Shown: positions 8,106 to 17,077, numbered from the stretch's first letter. The stretch: DNA of 64,000 nt from Clostridium fungisolvens (GCF_014193895.1 NZ_BLZR01000001.1:1178001-1242000); one strand, 5' to 3'. The notes: generated from the letters alone by a model not told the origin. Translations and numbers: made by a program.

Positions 8106-9407
8106 ATGATGAAAAAAAGAGAAATGAACTTTAGAGAATTATTTTTGGGTATAGAACAAGCTATTCCTTTAGCAAATGGACGAAAAATAACTCCTATTAA
8201 TTTCGATAATGCTGCTACCACACCTGCAATGAAGCAAGTTTTGCGCTGTGTCAATAAGTTTTTACCTCTTTATGGATCTATAGGTAGAGGCAAAGGATAT
8301 AAATCAAAAGTTAGCACAGAACTATATAACGATGCTAGAGATGAAATATTAAAGTTTTTCAATCTGAGCGATAGGGATGACTACACTGTAATATTTGTAA
8401 AAAATACAACTGAAGGCATTAATACTCTTGTTAATGTTTTGATTGAAGATAGTTCAGAAACTGTTCTAACAACTAGAATGGAGCATCATTCAAATGACTT
8501 ACCATGGAGAGAAAAATGTGAAGTTGAGTATGTTGAGGTAGATCATAATGGGAGATTAAAAATTGATCAATTTCAAGAAAAATTAGATAAAGCTAGAGGA
8601 AGTATAAAACTAGTTAGTGTAACAGGGGCCTCCAATGTTACTGGTTATATAAACGATATTCATAAAATAGCTAGAATTGCTCATAAAAATGGTGCTGAAA
8701 TAATAGTCGATGGGGCACAATTAGTTCCGCATAGAAAAGTTGATATGAATTGTGTAGACGAGGATGATGATATCGATTATTTGGTTTTTTCTGCTCATAA
8801 GATGTATGCGCCTTTTGGAAGTGGAGCGATAGTTGGTAAGAAGCATAAGTTTAATAATAAGTTGCCCTTATTAAAGGGGGGAGGAACAGTAGATATTGTT
8901 ACCGATGATGAAGTTTACTGGTTAGATGCACCTGAGAGAGATGAAGGTGGTACTCCAAATGTGTTAGGGGTTATAGCTTTGGTAGCGGCTATTTATGAGT
9001 TCAACAGGATTGGATTTAATAACATTGAGGAGCATGAAGACTTACTTAGAGATTATCTCTCAGAGGGGCTAAGAAGTATGCCAGATGTTATTTCCTATGG
9101 GGATTTAAATGATAAAAACAAACTGGGATTAATATCTATTAATTTAAGAGATATTTATCATGAAGAACTAGCTGGTATGTTATCGGACTTAAGAGGAATA
9201 GCTGTAAGAAGTGGTTGCTTTTGTGCTCAGCCGTATGCTAAACGTTTATTGGATGTTACAGATGAAGAAGTGCTAAGTTTTATACGTGGAAGTAGAGGTA
9301 GAAAACCTGGTATGGTAAGGATAAGCTTTGGTATGTACAATACAGTAAATGAAATTAATGAGTTTCTAAATGTATTGGAGTATATAATAAGAAAACATCT
9401 ATACTAA
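8106..9407 (+). CDS. Class V aminotransferase / cysteine desulfurase-like PLP enzyme
   Basis: A 433-residue PLP enzyme of the SufS/CsdA class. The PLP lysine lies in FSAHKMYAPFGSG (K232), and a cysteine sits in the desulfurase position (RSGCFCAQPY, C373). The DGAQL stretch at about residue 200 carries the PLP-ring aspartate. An upstream GTG (8076) would extend the protein, but TGGAGGGAG at 8091-8099 fits the ATG-ATG at 8106. No suf or isc genes are nearby, so it is not clearly an Fe-S assembly enzyme. It could be a cysteine desulfurase, a selenocysteine lyase or a related lyase. A separate NifS-type desulfurase is encoded at 61836. Confidence 0.85.
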   Translation: MMKKREMNFRELFLGIEQAIPLANGRKITPINFDNAATTPAMKQVLRCVNKFLPLYGSIGRGKGYKSKVSTELYNDARDEILKFFNLSDRDDYTVIFVKNTTEGINTLVNVLIEDSSETVLTTRMEHHSNDLPWREKCEVEYVEVDHNGRLKIDQFQEKLDKARGSIKLVSVTGASNVTGYINDIHKIARIAHKNGAEIIVDGAQLVPHRKVDMNCVDEDDDIDYLVFSAHKMYAPFGSGAIVGKKHKFNNKLPLLKGGGTVDIVTDDEVYWLDAPERDEGGTPNVLGVIALVAAIYEFNRIGFNNIEEHEDLLRDYLSEGLRSMPDVISYGDLNDKNKLGLISINLRDIYHEELAGMLSDLRGIAVRSGCFCAQPYAKRLLDVTDEEVLSFIRGSRGRKPGMVRISFGMYNTVNEINEFLNVLEYIIRKHLY

Positions 9408-9444
9408 TAAATTGTTTGCTTATCTAACAGGAGATAGTGAAACA

Positions 9445-9483
9445 ATACAGGCTATATGAACCAGATATTCATATAGCCTGTAT
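9445..9483. terminator. Hairpin between convergent genes (possible terminator)
   Basis: Sixteen-base perfect inverted repeat (9445-9460 with 9468-9483) between the aminotransferase and phosphofructokinase stop codons. Neither side has a long T run, so termination may be weak. Confidence 0.6.
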
Positions 9484-9511
9484 ATATATGTAAACATGAA
9501 ATTAAGAATAA

Positions 9512-10729
9512 TTACATTCTGAAAACTCTATATTTTGGTAGAGAGTCTGAAAGCTTATAAGCCGGTTGATCAAAAACTAATGGTTTAAGATATTCAATTG
9601 CTTCAATAGTTAGGTTATTACCTTCTTCATTTATCCATTCTGTAGGAAAATACTTAACCTTATTAGCTACCTTATCTGCTTCTATCAAGAAGGTAGAAGA
9701 ACTATAAACTTCAGTTTCTTCTCTTTTTATAGCTACCATATAACCAGAATGGCCATCTGCAGCATACTTAAGAGCATCTCTTCCAACCATTTTAGCTTCA
9801 TCAAAATCAACTTTTGATGCTGAATGCATAGCACATCTTTGTAAAACTCCAAGTTCTAGTGTTTTTACTCTATTAGTTATACCTGCATTTATTATTAGAG
9901 TACGAAGATAATGAGCAACACCACCAAGTTGAGTATGACCGAATTTATCATGTGCTCCACCTTGGGAAGACATTGTTAGAAAGTTACCATTTTCGTCTCT
10001 AAGACCTTCAGATGCTACTATGTAAACATGGTTATTTCTCTTAAATGTTTCTCTAACATCATTTATAAACTTTATCGTATCAAAAGCAACTTCTGGTAGA
10101 TATATGAAATCAGCTGCTTTTTTGTCCCCCACGCTAGCTAGAGCTCCAGCAGCAGCTAACCAACCAGTATCTCTACCCATTGTTTCTAATATGAATATTC
10201 CATTATCCGTATATACAGTAGAATCTAAGTAGGTTTCTATTGTAGAAGTAGCTATGAATTTTGCAGCACTACCAAAGCCTGGTGTATGATCAGTAAACAT
10301 TAAATCATTATCTATAGTCTTTGGAATACCTATAAATTTAATATCGATATTATGATCTTTTGCATATCTGCTAAGTTTAGCAGTAGTATCCATTGAGTCA
10401 TTTCCACCTATATAAAAGAAAGCCTTTATATTTAGTTCATTAAGTATAGACATAAGGGAAACATATTCATCTTCACATACTGAAGAATCTTTTAGCTTGT
10501 ACCTACAAGAACCTAACCCAGATGATGGAGTATGTTGAAATACTTCAAGCTCTGCGCTATCCATTTCAGATAAATTAATTATCGTTCTATTTAATATTCC
10601 TTCTATACCATTTAATCCAGCATAGACGTTGTCATATATATTTAAATCCTTATTAGCTTCAACCAAACCAAAAACACTAGAATTTATAACTGAAGTTGGG
10701 CCTCCTGATTGGGCAACAATACAATTCAT
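9512..10729 (-). CDS. 6-phosphofructokinase, probably PPi-dependent
   Basis: Phosphorylates fructose 6-phosphate in glycolysis. The N-terminal AQSGGPTSVIN nucleotide/PPi loop, the GGNDSMDT motif (about residues 103-110) and PKTIDNDL (about 132-139) are visible. In the PFKA superfamily, an Asp after the GGN/GGD pair and the Lys of PKTIDND (ATP enzymes have GTIDND) mark pyrophosphate-dependent enzymes, so PPi use is inferred. The 405-residue length fits this group rather than the 320-residue ATP enzymes. It is a single gene with an AAAGGAGAG ribosome site. The name pfp or pfk depends on an assay of phosphoryl donor. Confidence 0.88.
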   Translation of the reverse strand: MNCIVAQSGGPTSVINSSVFGLVEANKDLNIYDNVYAGLNGIEGILNRTIINLSEMDSAELEVFQHTPSSGLGSCRYKLKDSSVCEDEYVSLMSILNELNIKAFFYIGGNDSMDTTAKLSRYAKDHNIDIKFIGIPKTIDNDLMFTDHTPGFGSAAKFIATSTIETYLDSTVYTDNGIFILETMGRDTGWLAAAGALASVGDKKAADFIYLPEVAFDTIKFINDVRETFKRNNHVYIVASEGLRDENGNFLTMSSQGGAHDKFGHTQLGGVAHYLRTLIINAGITNRVKTLELGVLQRCAMHSASKVDFDEAKMVGRDALKYAADGHSGYMVAIKREETEVYSSSTFLIEADKVANKVKYFPTEWINEEGNNLTIEAIEYLKPLVFDQPAYKLSDSLPKYRVFRM

Positions 10730-10951
10730 TATATCTCTCCTTTGTACTGAGTAGTTTAAATGTGCTATACTATTTGTCTAAATAATATGTACAATGAATA
10801 CTATACTACAAAATATGATAAATATAAAGTCTATTAGAGTAAATACATATAATTTATATATTTAGAATTGTCTCATAATTAAGCTTAAATATTATGGAAG
10901 ATTTAATTTTTTTAGATGTAGTATTTGAAGAATAAATTTGAAACCTTAAAA

Positions 10952-10968
10952 ATACAATATTATTGTAT
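10952..10968. promoter_or_regulatory. Perfect palindrome upstream of the mntP-like gene (possible operator)
   Basis: ATACAATA-T-TATTGTAT is a 17-base perfect palindrome, 57 bases before the start codon of the manganese-exporter-like gene. It resembles AT-rich Fur/PerR-type boxes only in general form. A Fur-family regulator is encoded just downstream (11796). Confidence 0.4.
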
Positions 10969-11025
10969 GAATTTATGCAAATATATGCTTAAATTTTGAA
11001 AGTTAAAAGAAAAGAGGGACAAACT

Positions 11026-11577
11026 ATGGAAATGAAAAGTTTATTAATTATCTCAGTTGCACTGGCAATGGATGCATCGGCCATTGCTCTGAGTATAGGT
11101 ATAAATTGTGCTGTTAGTAAAACTAAGAAAATACTTTTCGCTATTTCATTCGGTTTCTTTCAGTTTTTGTTATCATTTATAGGTACTTATTTTGGTGTAT
11201 TATTTGAAGAATATGTTACTTCTATACCTAACATAATAGGCGGTATGGTGATTGCTTTTACAGGTGTAATGATGATAAAAGATGGGATGGAGCAAAAAGA
11301 TGAATGTTTACTGCTCAATCCAAAGATGTACTTTATTCTTGGAATTTCGGTAAGTATAGATGCTTTGGTAGTTGGATTTACAGTGTTTCACCATGTTGAA
11401 AGTACAATTTCTATATTGTTTAACTCTATAACAATTGGCTTGGTAACATTTGTGCTTAGTATTTGTGCTTTTTTCTTTTCAAGATATATGAGAAGAATAG
11501 AACTGATTTCAAAATATGCAGATTATATAGGTGGTATAATCCTTCTACTTTTTGGATTAAAAATGATATTTGCATAA
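11026..11577 (+). CDS. MntP-family (YebN-like) manganese efflux membrane protein
   Basis: A 183-residue integral membrane protein with six predicted helices and the internal duplication of the MntP family. Each half begins with an acidic motif in a membrane helix (ALAMDASAIAL near residue 10 and SVSIDALVVGF near 110). The family exports Mn2+. A related clostridial/bacillar branch (YtaF) is expressed in sporulation, so that role is an alternative. A TTG at 10996 is possible, but AGAGGGA at 11012-11018 fits the ATG at 11026. No yybP-ykoY manganese riboswitch was seen upstream. Confidence 0.85.
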   Translation: MEMKSLLIISVALAMDASAIALSIGINCAVSKTKKILFAISFGFFQFLLSFIGTYFGVLFEEYVTSIPNIIGGMVIAFTGVMMIKDGMEQKDECLLLNPKMYFILGISVSIDALVVGFTVFHHVESTISILFNSITIGLVTFVLSICAFFFSRYMRRIELISKYADYIGGIILLLFGLKMIFA

Positions 11578-11742
11578 TCTTAGATTTATACGCTCAATGA
11601 TCAGATTATATGTAAAACCTTTATTGCTATGAGAAAGGGAATTGAAATATAAACTTTATTATGAAGCGATACATCTACAAGATAAAATTGGACAAGTATA
11701 ATATGAAAGAACTCAATGCAAAATTATATACAATTCAATATG

Positions 11743-11770
11743 TTGAAAACAGCACAATATATGTTATAAT
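11743..11770 (+). promoter_or_regulatory. Promoter of the Fur-family gene
   Basis: TTGAAA (11743-11748), a 16-base spacer and TATAAT (11765-11770) lie 25 bases before the ATG. This is a good vegetative promoter match. Confidence 0.65.
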
Positions 11771-11795
11771 GAAATAAAAATGTTAGGAGCAAAAT

Positions 11796-12209
11796 ATGAG
11801 AGTTGGCGAATACTTAGGTGAAAAAGGAATAAAGGTTACAAAGAGTAGGATAGCCATATATAAAATTCTCTCAGACAATGATTCTAGTGTTTCTGCAGAT
11901 TATATTTATGATAGATGTAAATCAGTTGGGATGGATATAAATCTTTCAACAGTATATAGAACTTTGGAAGTATTTGAGGCTAAACAAATAATTGAAAAAT
12001 TCGATTTAGGTAATGGAAAGTACTCGTTTGCTATAAGAAAAAATAAACATATGCATAAAATAGAGTGTTCTGAATGCCATAAGGAGATAGAAGTGCCATG
12101 TCCAATGCAGCAAATTGAAGAAATCCTTAAGAATCAAACGGGATTTGTGTTAACAGAACATAGGTTAGTGCTTAAAGGAATATGTGAACAATGTAAAAAT
12201 AAAGATTAA
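11796..12209 (+). CDS. Fur-family metal- or peroxide-responsive transcription regulator
   Basis: A 137-residue repressor with an N-terminal winged helix (STVYRTL recognition region, about residues 49-55) and a C-terminal dimerisation domain. Two CxxC pairs (ECSECHKE and GICEQCK) form the structural zinc site seen in Fur, PerR and Zur. The metal region reads HMHKIEC rather than the usual HHHH(F/L)xC run, so the sensed signal cannot be assigned. It lies 218 bases after the mntP-like gene in the same direction and has its own promoter, so it may or may not control that neighbour. Confidence 0.9.
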   Translation: MRVGEYLGEKGIKVTKSRIAIYKILSDNDSSVSADYIYDRCKSVGMDINLSTVYRTLEVFEAKQIIEKFDLGNGKYSFAIRKNKHMHKIECSECHKEIEVPCPMQQIEEILKNQTGFVLTEHRLVLKGICEQCKNKD

Positions 12210-12483
12210 ACTAAGTGTAAATAAATTGTGAATTGTAAAATTTATTTTTAAGTTTCATTTAAACAGAATAACACTGAATATATATAGCTTTATTTTAAAA
12301 ATATTTATGTTTAGGTATGATGACAGTTAAATTAATTACATAATTATGAATTAATTAATAATAGATATGGAATAATATAATGCTATGATTGTTTTCACTA
12401 CATAAAAGTGAAATAATCATAGCTATTTTTAATTAAATGGATTAAATATCTAATTTTAAGCATATATAGCGAAAAACTATCTA
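12210..12483. other. Intergenic region between the fur-type gene and the fab operon
   Basis: AT-rich, with no gene or small ORF with a ribosome site. It contains the terminator at 12383-12430. The fab promoter starts at 12484. Confidence 0.6.
12383..12430 (+). terminator. Terminator upstream of the fab operon
   Basis: CTATGATTGTTTTCACT pairs with AGTGAAATAATCATAG (12407-12422) with one bulged base, and TATTTTT follows. It isolates the fab operon from upstream transcription. Confidence 0.7.
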
Positions 12484-12512
12484 TTGACTCAAATAAATAA
12501 TTCCCATATACT
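12484..12512 (+). promoter_or_regulatory. fab operon promoter
   Basis: TTGACT (12484-12489), an exact 17-base spacer and TATACT (12507-12512). The predicted transcription start is near 12519, just before the palindromic operator. Confidence 0.75.
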
Positions 12513-12527
12513 TTGAATATAAAAAAG

Positions 12528-12540
12528 TTTGATTATCAAA
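12528..12540. promoter_or_regulatory. FabT-type operator (TTTGATTATCAAA)
   Basis: A perfect palindrome TTTGAT-T-ATCAAA that matches the core of the published streptococcal FabT site. It lies about 10-20 bases after the predicted start of transcription and 18 bases before the fabT start codon. Bound FabT here would block the operon, giving autoregulation. Confidence 0.8.
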
Positions 12541-12558
12541 ATATATTTAGGAGGCAAT

Positions 12559-13026
12559 ATGAATAATACTCATAGTATTATCAATTCTCTTCTCGTGGAT
12601 ATCTTTAATGAGATTTTAAATATAGAAGAATATGCATTGCAATCTGGTAGATTCAATGATGTGTCTATAACAGAAGTTCATACTGTTGAGGCTATAGGTT
12701 ATTATGATTCAAAAAGTATGAGTGAAGTAGCCAAACAATTAAGTATAACAGTTGGCACACTTACGATTGCAATAAATAATCTTGTTAAGAAAGGTTATGT
12801 TGAGAGAGTAAGATCTGAGGAAGATAGAAGAGTAGTTAAAATTAGTCTTACCAAGAAAGGTAAGTTACTTTATAGAATTCATGAAAAGTTTCACTTAGAG
12901 ATGGTAAAAGTAACAGTGACAGACTTATCTGAAGAAGAAGAAGCTGTACTGGTTCATGCTCTACAAAAATTAAATGTGTTTTGTAGAAATACATATGATT
13001 TATTTAATAAAGAAAGCAAGGAGTAG
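12559..13026 (+). CDS. fabT: MarR-family fatty-acid synthesis regulator FabT
   Basis: A 155-residue winged-helix regulator of the MarR family. It has a helix-turn-helix at about residues 50-80 (SMSEVAKQLSITVGTLTIAINNLVKKG) and a wing with SEEDRRVVKISLTKKG. It is the first gene of the fatty-acid operon, two bases before fabH, in the same position as fabT in streptococci. A FabT-type palindrome sits in its leader. FabT represses fab genes with long-chain acyl-ACP as co-repressor, so exogenous fatty acid shuts off synthesis; that mechanism is taken from the family. An upstream ATT/ATA start is unlikely because AGGAGG at 12549 fits the ATG at 12559. Confidence 0.88.
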   Translation: MNNTHSIINSLLVDIFNEILNIEEYALQSGRFNDVSITEVHTVEAIGYYDSKSMSEVAKQLSITVGTLTIAINNLVKKGYVERVRSEEDRRVVKISLTKKGKLLYRIHEKFHLEMVKVTVTDLSEEEEAVLVHALQKLNVFCRNTYDLFNKESKE

Positions 13027-13028
13027 TT

Positions 13029-14006
13029 ATGGTTTATACAAAGATAATATCAACAGGAAGTTATGCACCAAATAATATAGTTACTAATGATGATTTATCT
13101 AAAATAGTTGAAACAGATGATCAATGGATTAGTTCTAGAACAGGAATAAGAGAAAGAAGAATTTCTTTAGGAGAAAACACTTCAGCATTAGCTGCAAAAG
13201 CTGGCTTAGATGCAATAAATAATGCAGGACTTACGCCAATGGATATAGATTTGCTAATAGTAGCAACAACTACTCCAGATATGTTTACACCATCAACAGC
13301 ATGCATAGTTCAAGATATCATTGGAGCTAAAAAAGCTTATGCTTTTGATGTAAGTGCTGCATGTTCAGGTTTTATATATGCTTTATCTGTAGCCGATAAA
13401 ATTATGAGAGCAGGAGAAGAGGTTAATGCTTTAGTAATAGGAGCAGAAACCCTTTCTAGAATAGTAAACTGGAATGATAGAGGCACTTGTGTTCTTTTTG
13501 GAGATGGAGCTGGTGCAGTAGTACTTAAGAAGAGTGAAGAAAAGGGAATAATAAGTTCTGTGCTAGGATCCGATGGAACTTTGGGAAGAAGTTCTCTTAC
13601 GTCTGGAGAATTCGTTCCTAAGAATCCATATATTGAAAATGATAATAAAGAAGATGATATCTATATAAATATGGATGGAAAAGAGATCTTTAGATTTGCA
13701 GTTAATAAGATTCCGCAAGCAGTAAATGAAGTGTTAGCAAAAGCTGAAACCTCGTTAGATGAAGTAAAGTTAATATTTCCACACCAAGCTAATCTTAGAA
13801 TCGTGGACGCTGCGGCTAAGAAACTAGACTTACCTAAAGAGAAGTTTTATGTAAATCTAAATAAGTATGGTAACACATCAGCTGCATCTATTCCTTTAGC
13901 ATTAGATGAAGCAAATAAAAATGGATTGCTTCAGCAAGGGGATAAGTTAGTTTTAGTTGGTTTTGGTGGAGGACTCACTTGGGGATCTGTATTCTTACAA
14001 TGGTAG
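13029..14006 (+). CDS. fabH: 3-oxoacyl-ACP synthase III (KAS III)
   Basis: Starts fatty-acid synthesis by condensing acetyl-CoA (or a branched acyl-CoA) with malonyl-ACP. The catalytic triad is visible: C112 in SAACSGF, H252 in FPHQAN and N282 in YGNTS. The glycine-rich C terminus GFGGGLTWGS is typical. At 325 residues it has the standard length. It follows fabT by two bases and precedes acpP after a 200-base gap. Confidence 0.96.
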   Translation: MVYTKIISTGSYAPNNIVTNDDLSKIVETDDQWISSRTGIRERRISLGENTSALAAKAGLDAINNAGLTPMDIDLLIVATTTPDMFTPSTACIVQDIIGAKKAYAFDVSAACSGFIYALSVADKIMRAGEEVNALVIGAETLSRIVNWNDRGTCVLFGDGAGAVVLKKSEEKGIISSVLGSDGTLGRSSLTSGEFVPKNPYIENDNKEDDIYINMDGKEIFRFAVNKIPQAVNEVLAKAETSLDEVKLIFPHQANLRIVDAAAKKLDLPKEKFYVNLNKYGNTSAASIPLALDEANKNGLLQQGDKLVLVGFGGGLTWGSVFLQW

Positions 14007-14206
14007 AATTAACTTAGGTGTAAACAAGTTGCGAAACTTAATATTAATTAAAAAAAGTTTGCCAATTTTACTGGCTCAACAAAAGTAAAATAAAGTAGCC
14101 ATCTTTTTTAAATAGAACTAAAAGGTGATTTTTTTAAGATTATGTCTTTATTTTAAATAGGTAGCCGGATAAATATAAATTATGAAATTATTAGGAGGAA
14201 AAAATA
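14007..14206 (+). other. fabH-acpP intergenic leader
   Basis: This 200-base gap is the only large one inside the fab operon. It is AT-rich and contains a short GCCA/TGGC hairpin near 14071-14085, but no second FabT palindrome and no strong terminator. It may carry a promoter that boosts the abundant acyl carrier protein, though no clear -35/-10 pair was found. Confidence 0.4.
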
Positions 14207-14428
14207 ATGGTATTAGAAAAAATAAAAGAGGTAATAGTAGAACAATTAGGAGTAGATGCTGATGCAATAACACTTAAAACAACATTCCAAGAAGATTTAG
14301 GTGCTGATTCTTTAGATTTATTCCAAATAATCATGGACTTAGAAGAAGAATTCAATGTAAAAATAGAAGACGTAGAAGCTATAAAGACAGTTGGAGATGC
14401 AGTTACTTATATCGAAGAGAGAGTTTAA
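14207..14428 (+). CDS. acpP: Acyl carrier protein
   Basis: A 73-residue acidic four-helix protein that carries growing acyl chains. The phosphopantetheine attachment serine is in GADSLDLFQ (S36 region). It has a strong AGGAGG site and lies 16 bases before fabK. The length and acidity match bacterial ACPs of type II fatty-acid synthesis. Confidence 0.96.
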   Translation: MVLEKIKEVIVEQLGVDADAITLKTTFQEDLGADSLDLFQIIMDLEEEFNVKIEDVEAIKTVGDAVTYIEERV

Positions 14429-14444
14429 TCCTTAGGAGGAAAAT

Positions 14445-15377
14445 ATGATTAAGGCAGATATTTGTGAACTTCTAAATATACAATACCCTATCTTACAAGG
14501 GGGTATGGCTTGGGTAGCAGATGCATCATTGGCATCTGCTGTATCAAATGCTGGGGGTCTTGGAATAATTGCAGGAGCAAATGCACCGGTTGAATATGTT
14601 AGAGAGCAAATAAGAAAAGCAAAAACTTTGACAGATAAACCTTTCGGAGTAAACATAATGCTTTTAAGCCCAAATGCAGATGAATTAGCTAGAGTAGTTT
14701 GCGAAGAAGGTGTAAAAGTTGTAACTACTGGAGCTGGTAACCCAGGAAAATATGTTGAGATGTGGAAAAATAACGGAATAAAGGTTATTCCAGTTGTACC
14801 TTCAGTGGCATTGGCAAAGAGAATGGAAAGATGTGGTGCAGATGCTGTTATTGCAGAAGGTTGCGAATCTGGTGGTCATGTAGGTAAGCTTACTACTATG
14901 GCTTTAGTACCACAAGTAGTAGATGCAGTAAATATACCAGTAATAGCTGCAGGTGGTATTGGTGATGGAAGAGGAATTGCAGCAGCAATTATGCTTGGTG
15001 CAAAAGGAGTGCAAGTTGGTACTAGATTTTTAGTTGCTAAAGAATGCACTATACATCAAAATTATAAAGATATTGTAATAAAGGCTAAAGACATAGATAC
15101 AATGGTTACTGGAAGAGTTACAGGTCATCCAGTTCAAGTTATCAAAAATAAGCTTGCTAAAAGATTTGAGGCATTAGAAAAAGAGAATGCTCCAGTTGAA
15201 GCTTATGATGAACTAGGACGTGGGGCTTTAGCTAAGGCTGTTGTTGAAGGGAATCCTGACGAAGGTTCGTTTATGGCTGGACAGATAGCTGGTATGATAT
15301 CAAAAGAACAAAGTTGTGAAGAAATCATAAAAGAGATGTTTGATAAATATGATGAACTTATAGCGAAGTTTAACTAG
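14445..15377 (+). CDS. fabK: Enoyl-ACP reductase II (FMN type)
   Basis: Reduces the trans-2-enoyl-ACP double bond in the last elongation step. It is the FMN TIM-barrel enzyme of the nitronate-monooxygenase superfamily, not a FabI-type SDR. Visible motifs are ILQGGMAWVAD at the N terminus, EGCESGGHVG (about residues 139-148), AAGGIGDGRG and GAKGVQVGTRF. At 310 residues it matches FabK. Because FabK replaces FabI, the organism would be expected to resist triclosan, a known property of FabK enzymes. Confidence 0.95.
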   Translation: MIKADICELLNIQYPILQGGMAWVADASLASAVSNAGGLGIIAGANAPVEYVREQIRKAKTLTDKPFGVNIMLLSPNADELARVVCEEGVKVVTTGAGNPGKYVEMWKNNGIKVIPVVPSVALAKRMERCGADAVIAEGCESGGHVGKLTTMALVPQVVDAVNIPVIAAGGIGDGRGIAAAIMLGAKGVQVGTRFLVAKECTIHQNYKDIVIKAKDIDTMVTGRVTGHPVQVIKNKLAKRFEALEKENAPVEAYDELGRGALAKAVVEGNPDEGSFMAGQIAGMISKEQSCEEIIKEMFDKYDELIAKFN

Positions 15378-15386
15378 GAGGATATG

Positions 15387-16325
15387 ATGAAAATAGCATT
15401 ATTATTTTCCGGCCAAGGTGCACAATACGTTGGAATGGGAAAAGAATTATATGATAATTATGAGGTTGCAAGAGAAATATTTAATGAAGCTGATGAAGCC
15501 TTAGGATTTTCACTTAAGGCTATGTGCTTTGAAGGCCCAGACACAGAATTAAATAAAACTGAAAATACTCAACCTGCTATTTTAACTACATCTATTGCTG
15601 CTCTTAAAGTTATACAAGAAAAAGGAATAAATTTTGATGTAGTTGCTGGGCTTAGCTTAGGTGAATACTCAGCCCATGTTGCGGCAGGAACTATGAGCTT
15701 TAATGATGCAGTAACTTTAGTGAAGAAAAGAGGATTCTTTATGCAGGAAGCTGTACCTCTAGGTGTAGGGGCAATGTCTGCAGTACTTGGTATGGATAAA
15801 GATGTTCTTAATTCATGTGTTAACGAATGCAAAGAGTTTGGCGTAGTTGAAGTGGCTAATTATAACTGCCCAGACCAAATAGTTATTGCCGGTGAAAAGG
15901 ATGCTGTTGAAAAGTGCGGTGCTTTACTGGCTGAAAGAGGAGCAAAAAGAGTTATTCCATTAACTGTGAGTGGTCCTTTTCATACATCGATGATGAAGCC
16001 AGCAAGTGAAAGATTATTTGGAGAATTGGATAAAATAGAATTAAATGAATTAAGTATTCCACTTATTAGTAATGTTACTGCTGAATATGTAAGTTCAACT
16101 ACTGATATAAAGCCTTTACTAGTTAAACAAGTAATGAGCTCAGTAAAATGGGAAGATTCTATAAAACTTATGATAAATGATGGTGTAGATACTTTTATAG
16201 AGGTTGGACCAGGGCGTGCTCTAAGTGGCTTTGTTAGAAAGATAAGCAGAAATGTAAATATATTTAATGTTGAAGACATTAAATCTTTAGATAAAACTAT
16301 TGACGGATTAAGCAAGTTAAATTAA
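15387..16325 (+). CDS. fabD: Malonyl-CoA:ACP transacylase
   Basis: Transfers malonyl from CoA to ACP. The nucleophile is S90 in GLSLGEYSAH, the catalytic His lies in GPFHTSMM, and the N-terminal SGQGAQYVGMG oxyanion loop is present. Two ATGs are in tandem; AGGAGG at 15376-15381 gives the better spacing (five bases) to the second, at 15387. Seven bases separate fabK from the first ATG. Confidence 0.95.
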   Translation: MKIALLFSGQGAQYVGMGKELYDNYEVAREIFNEADEALGFSLKAMCFEGPDTELNKTENTQPAILTTSIAALKVIQEKGINFDVVAGLSLGEYSAHVAAGTMSFNDAVTLVKKRGFFMQEAVPLGVGAMSAVLGMDKDVLNSCVNECKEFGVVEVANYNCPDQIVIAGEKDAVEKCGALLAERGAKRVIPLTVSGPFHTSMMKPASERLFGELDKIELNELSIPLISNVTAEYVSSTTDIKPLLVKQVMSSVKWEDSIKLMINDGVDTFIEVGPGRALSGFVRKISRNVNIFNVEDIKSLDKTIDGLSKLN

Positions 16326-16342
16326 TAGGAAGGTGTGAATTC

Positions 16343-17077
16343 ATGTTAAAGGGAAAAACTGCAGTAATTACTGGAGGAAGTAGAGGAATAGGAAAAGCTA
16401 TTGCTATTAAGCTTGCTGAAATGGGAGCTAATATAGTAGTTAACTATAGAAGTAGCTCTATAGACGAAGTTTTAACTGAGATAAAATCATTTGGTGTAAA
16501 TGCTATAGGTGTGCAATGTGATATATCTAACAGTGAAGACGCTGATAAACTTATAAAGACAGCATTCGCTGAGTTTGGTTCTGTAGATATACTTGTTAAC
16601 AATGCAGGAATAACTAAAGATGGACTAATAATGAGAATGAAAGATCAAGATTTTGACAGTGTTATAAATACAAATCTTAAAGGTACATTCAATACAATAA
16701 GATCAGCATCTTCTATAATGATGAAGCAAAGAAGTGGTAAGATAGTAAACTTGACTTCTGTAGTAGGCATTACTGGAAATGCAGGTCAAGCAAATTATGC
16801 TGCATCAAAAGCAGGGGTTATAGGTCTTACTAAATCTGTAGCTAGAGAACTTGCTTCTAGAGGTATAACATGTAATGCGGTAGCACCTGGATTTATAGAA
16901 ACAGATATGACAGACGCATTATCAGATAAAGTGAAGGAAGCTACACTAAATACAATTCCTTTAAAGAAATTAGGAACTACTGAAGATGTTGCTAATCTTG
17001 TAGGATTTTTAGCAAGCGATTTATCAAATTATATTACTGGCCAGGTTATAAATGTTGATGGCGGAATGGTTATGTAA
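16343..17077 (+). CDS. fabG: 3-oxoacyl-ACP reductase
   Basis: NADPH-dependent short-chain dehydrogenase that reduces 3-oxoacyl-ACP. It has the Rossmann motif GGSRGIG (11-17), NNAG (about 86-89) and the catalytic S139, Y152 and K156 (YAASK). At 244 residues it has the usual length. It lies between fabD and fabF in the operon, and the fabF ribosome site starts at its stop codon. Confidence 0.95.
   Translation: MLKGKTAVITGGSRGIGKAIAIKLAEMGANIVVNYRSSSIDEVLTEIKSFGVNAIGVQCDISNSEDADKLIKTAFAEFGSVDILVNNAGITKDGLIMRMKDQDFDSVINTNLKGTFNTIRSASSIMMKQRSGKIVNLTSVVGITGNAGQANYAASKAGVIGLTKSVARELASRGITCNAVAPGFIETDMTDALSDKVKEATLNTIPLKKLGTTEDVANLVGFLASDLSNYITGQVINVDGGMVM

Noticed and set aside
10860..11025. Manganese (yybP-ykoY) riboswitch before the mntP-like gene
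   Set aside because: The conserved GGGGAGUAG-type loops are absent. Only an AT-rich palindrome is present.
14007..14206. Second FabT operator or terminator between fabH and acpP
   Set aside because: No TTTGA-TCAAA dyad is present, and the only hairpin is four base pairs with no T run.
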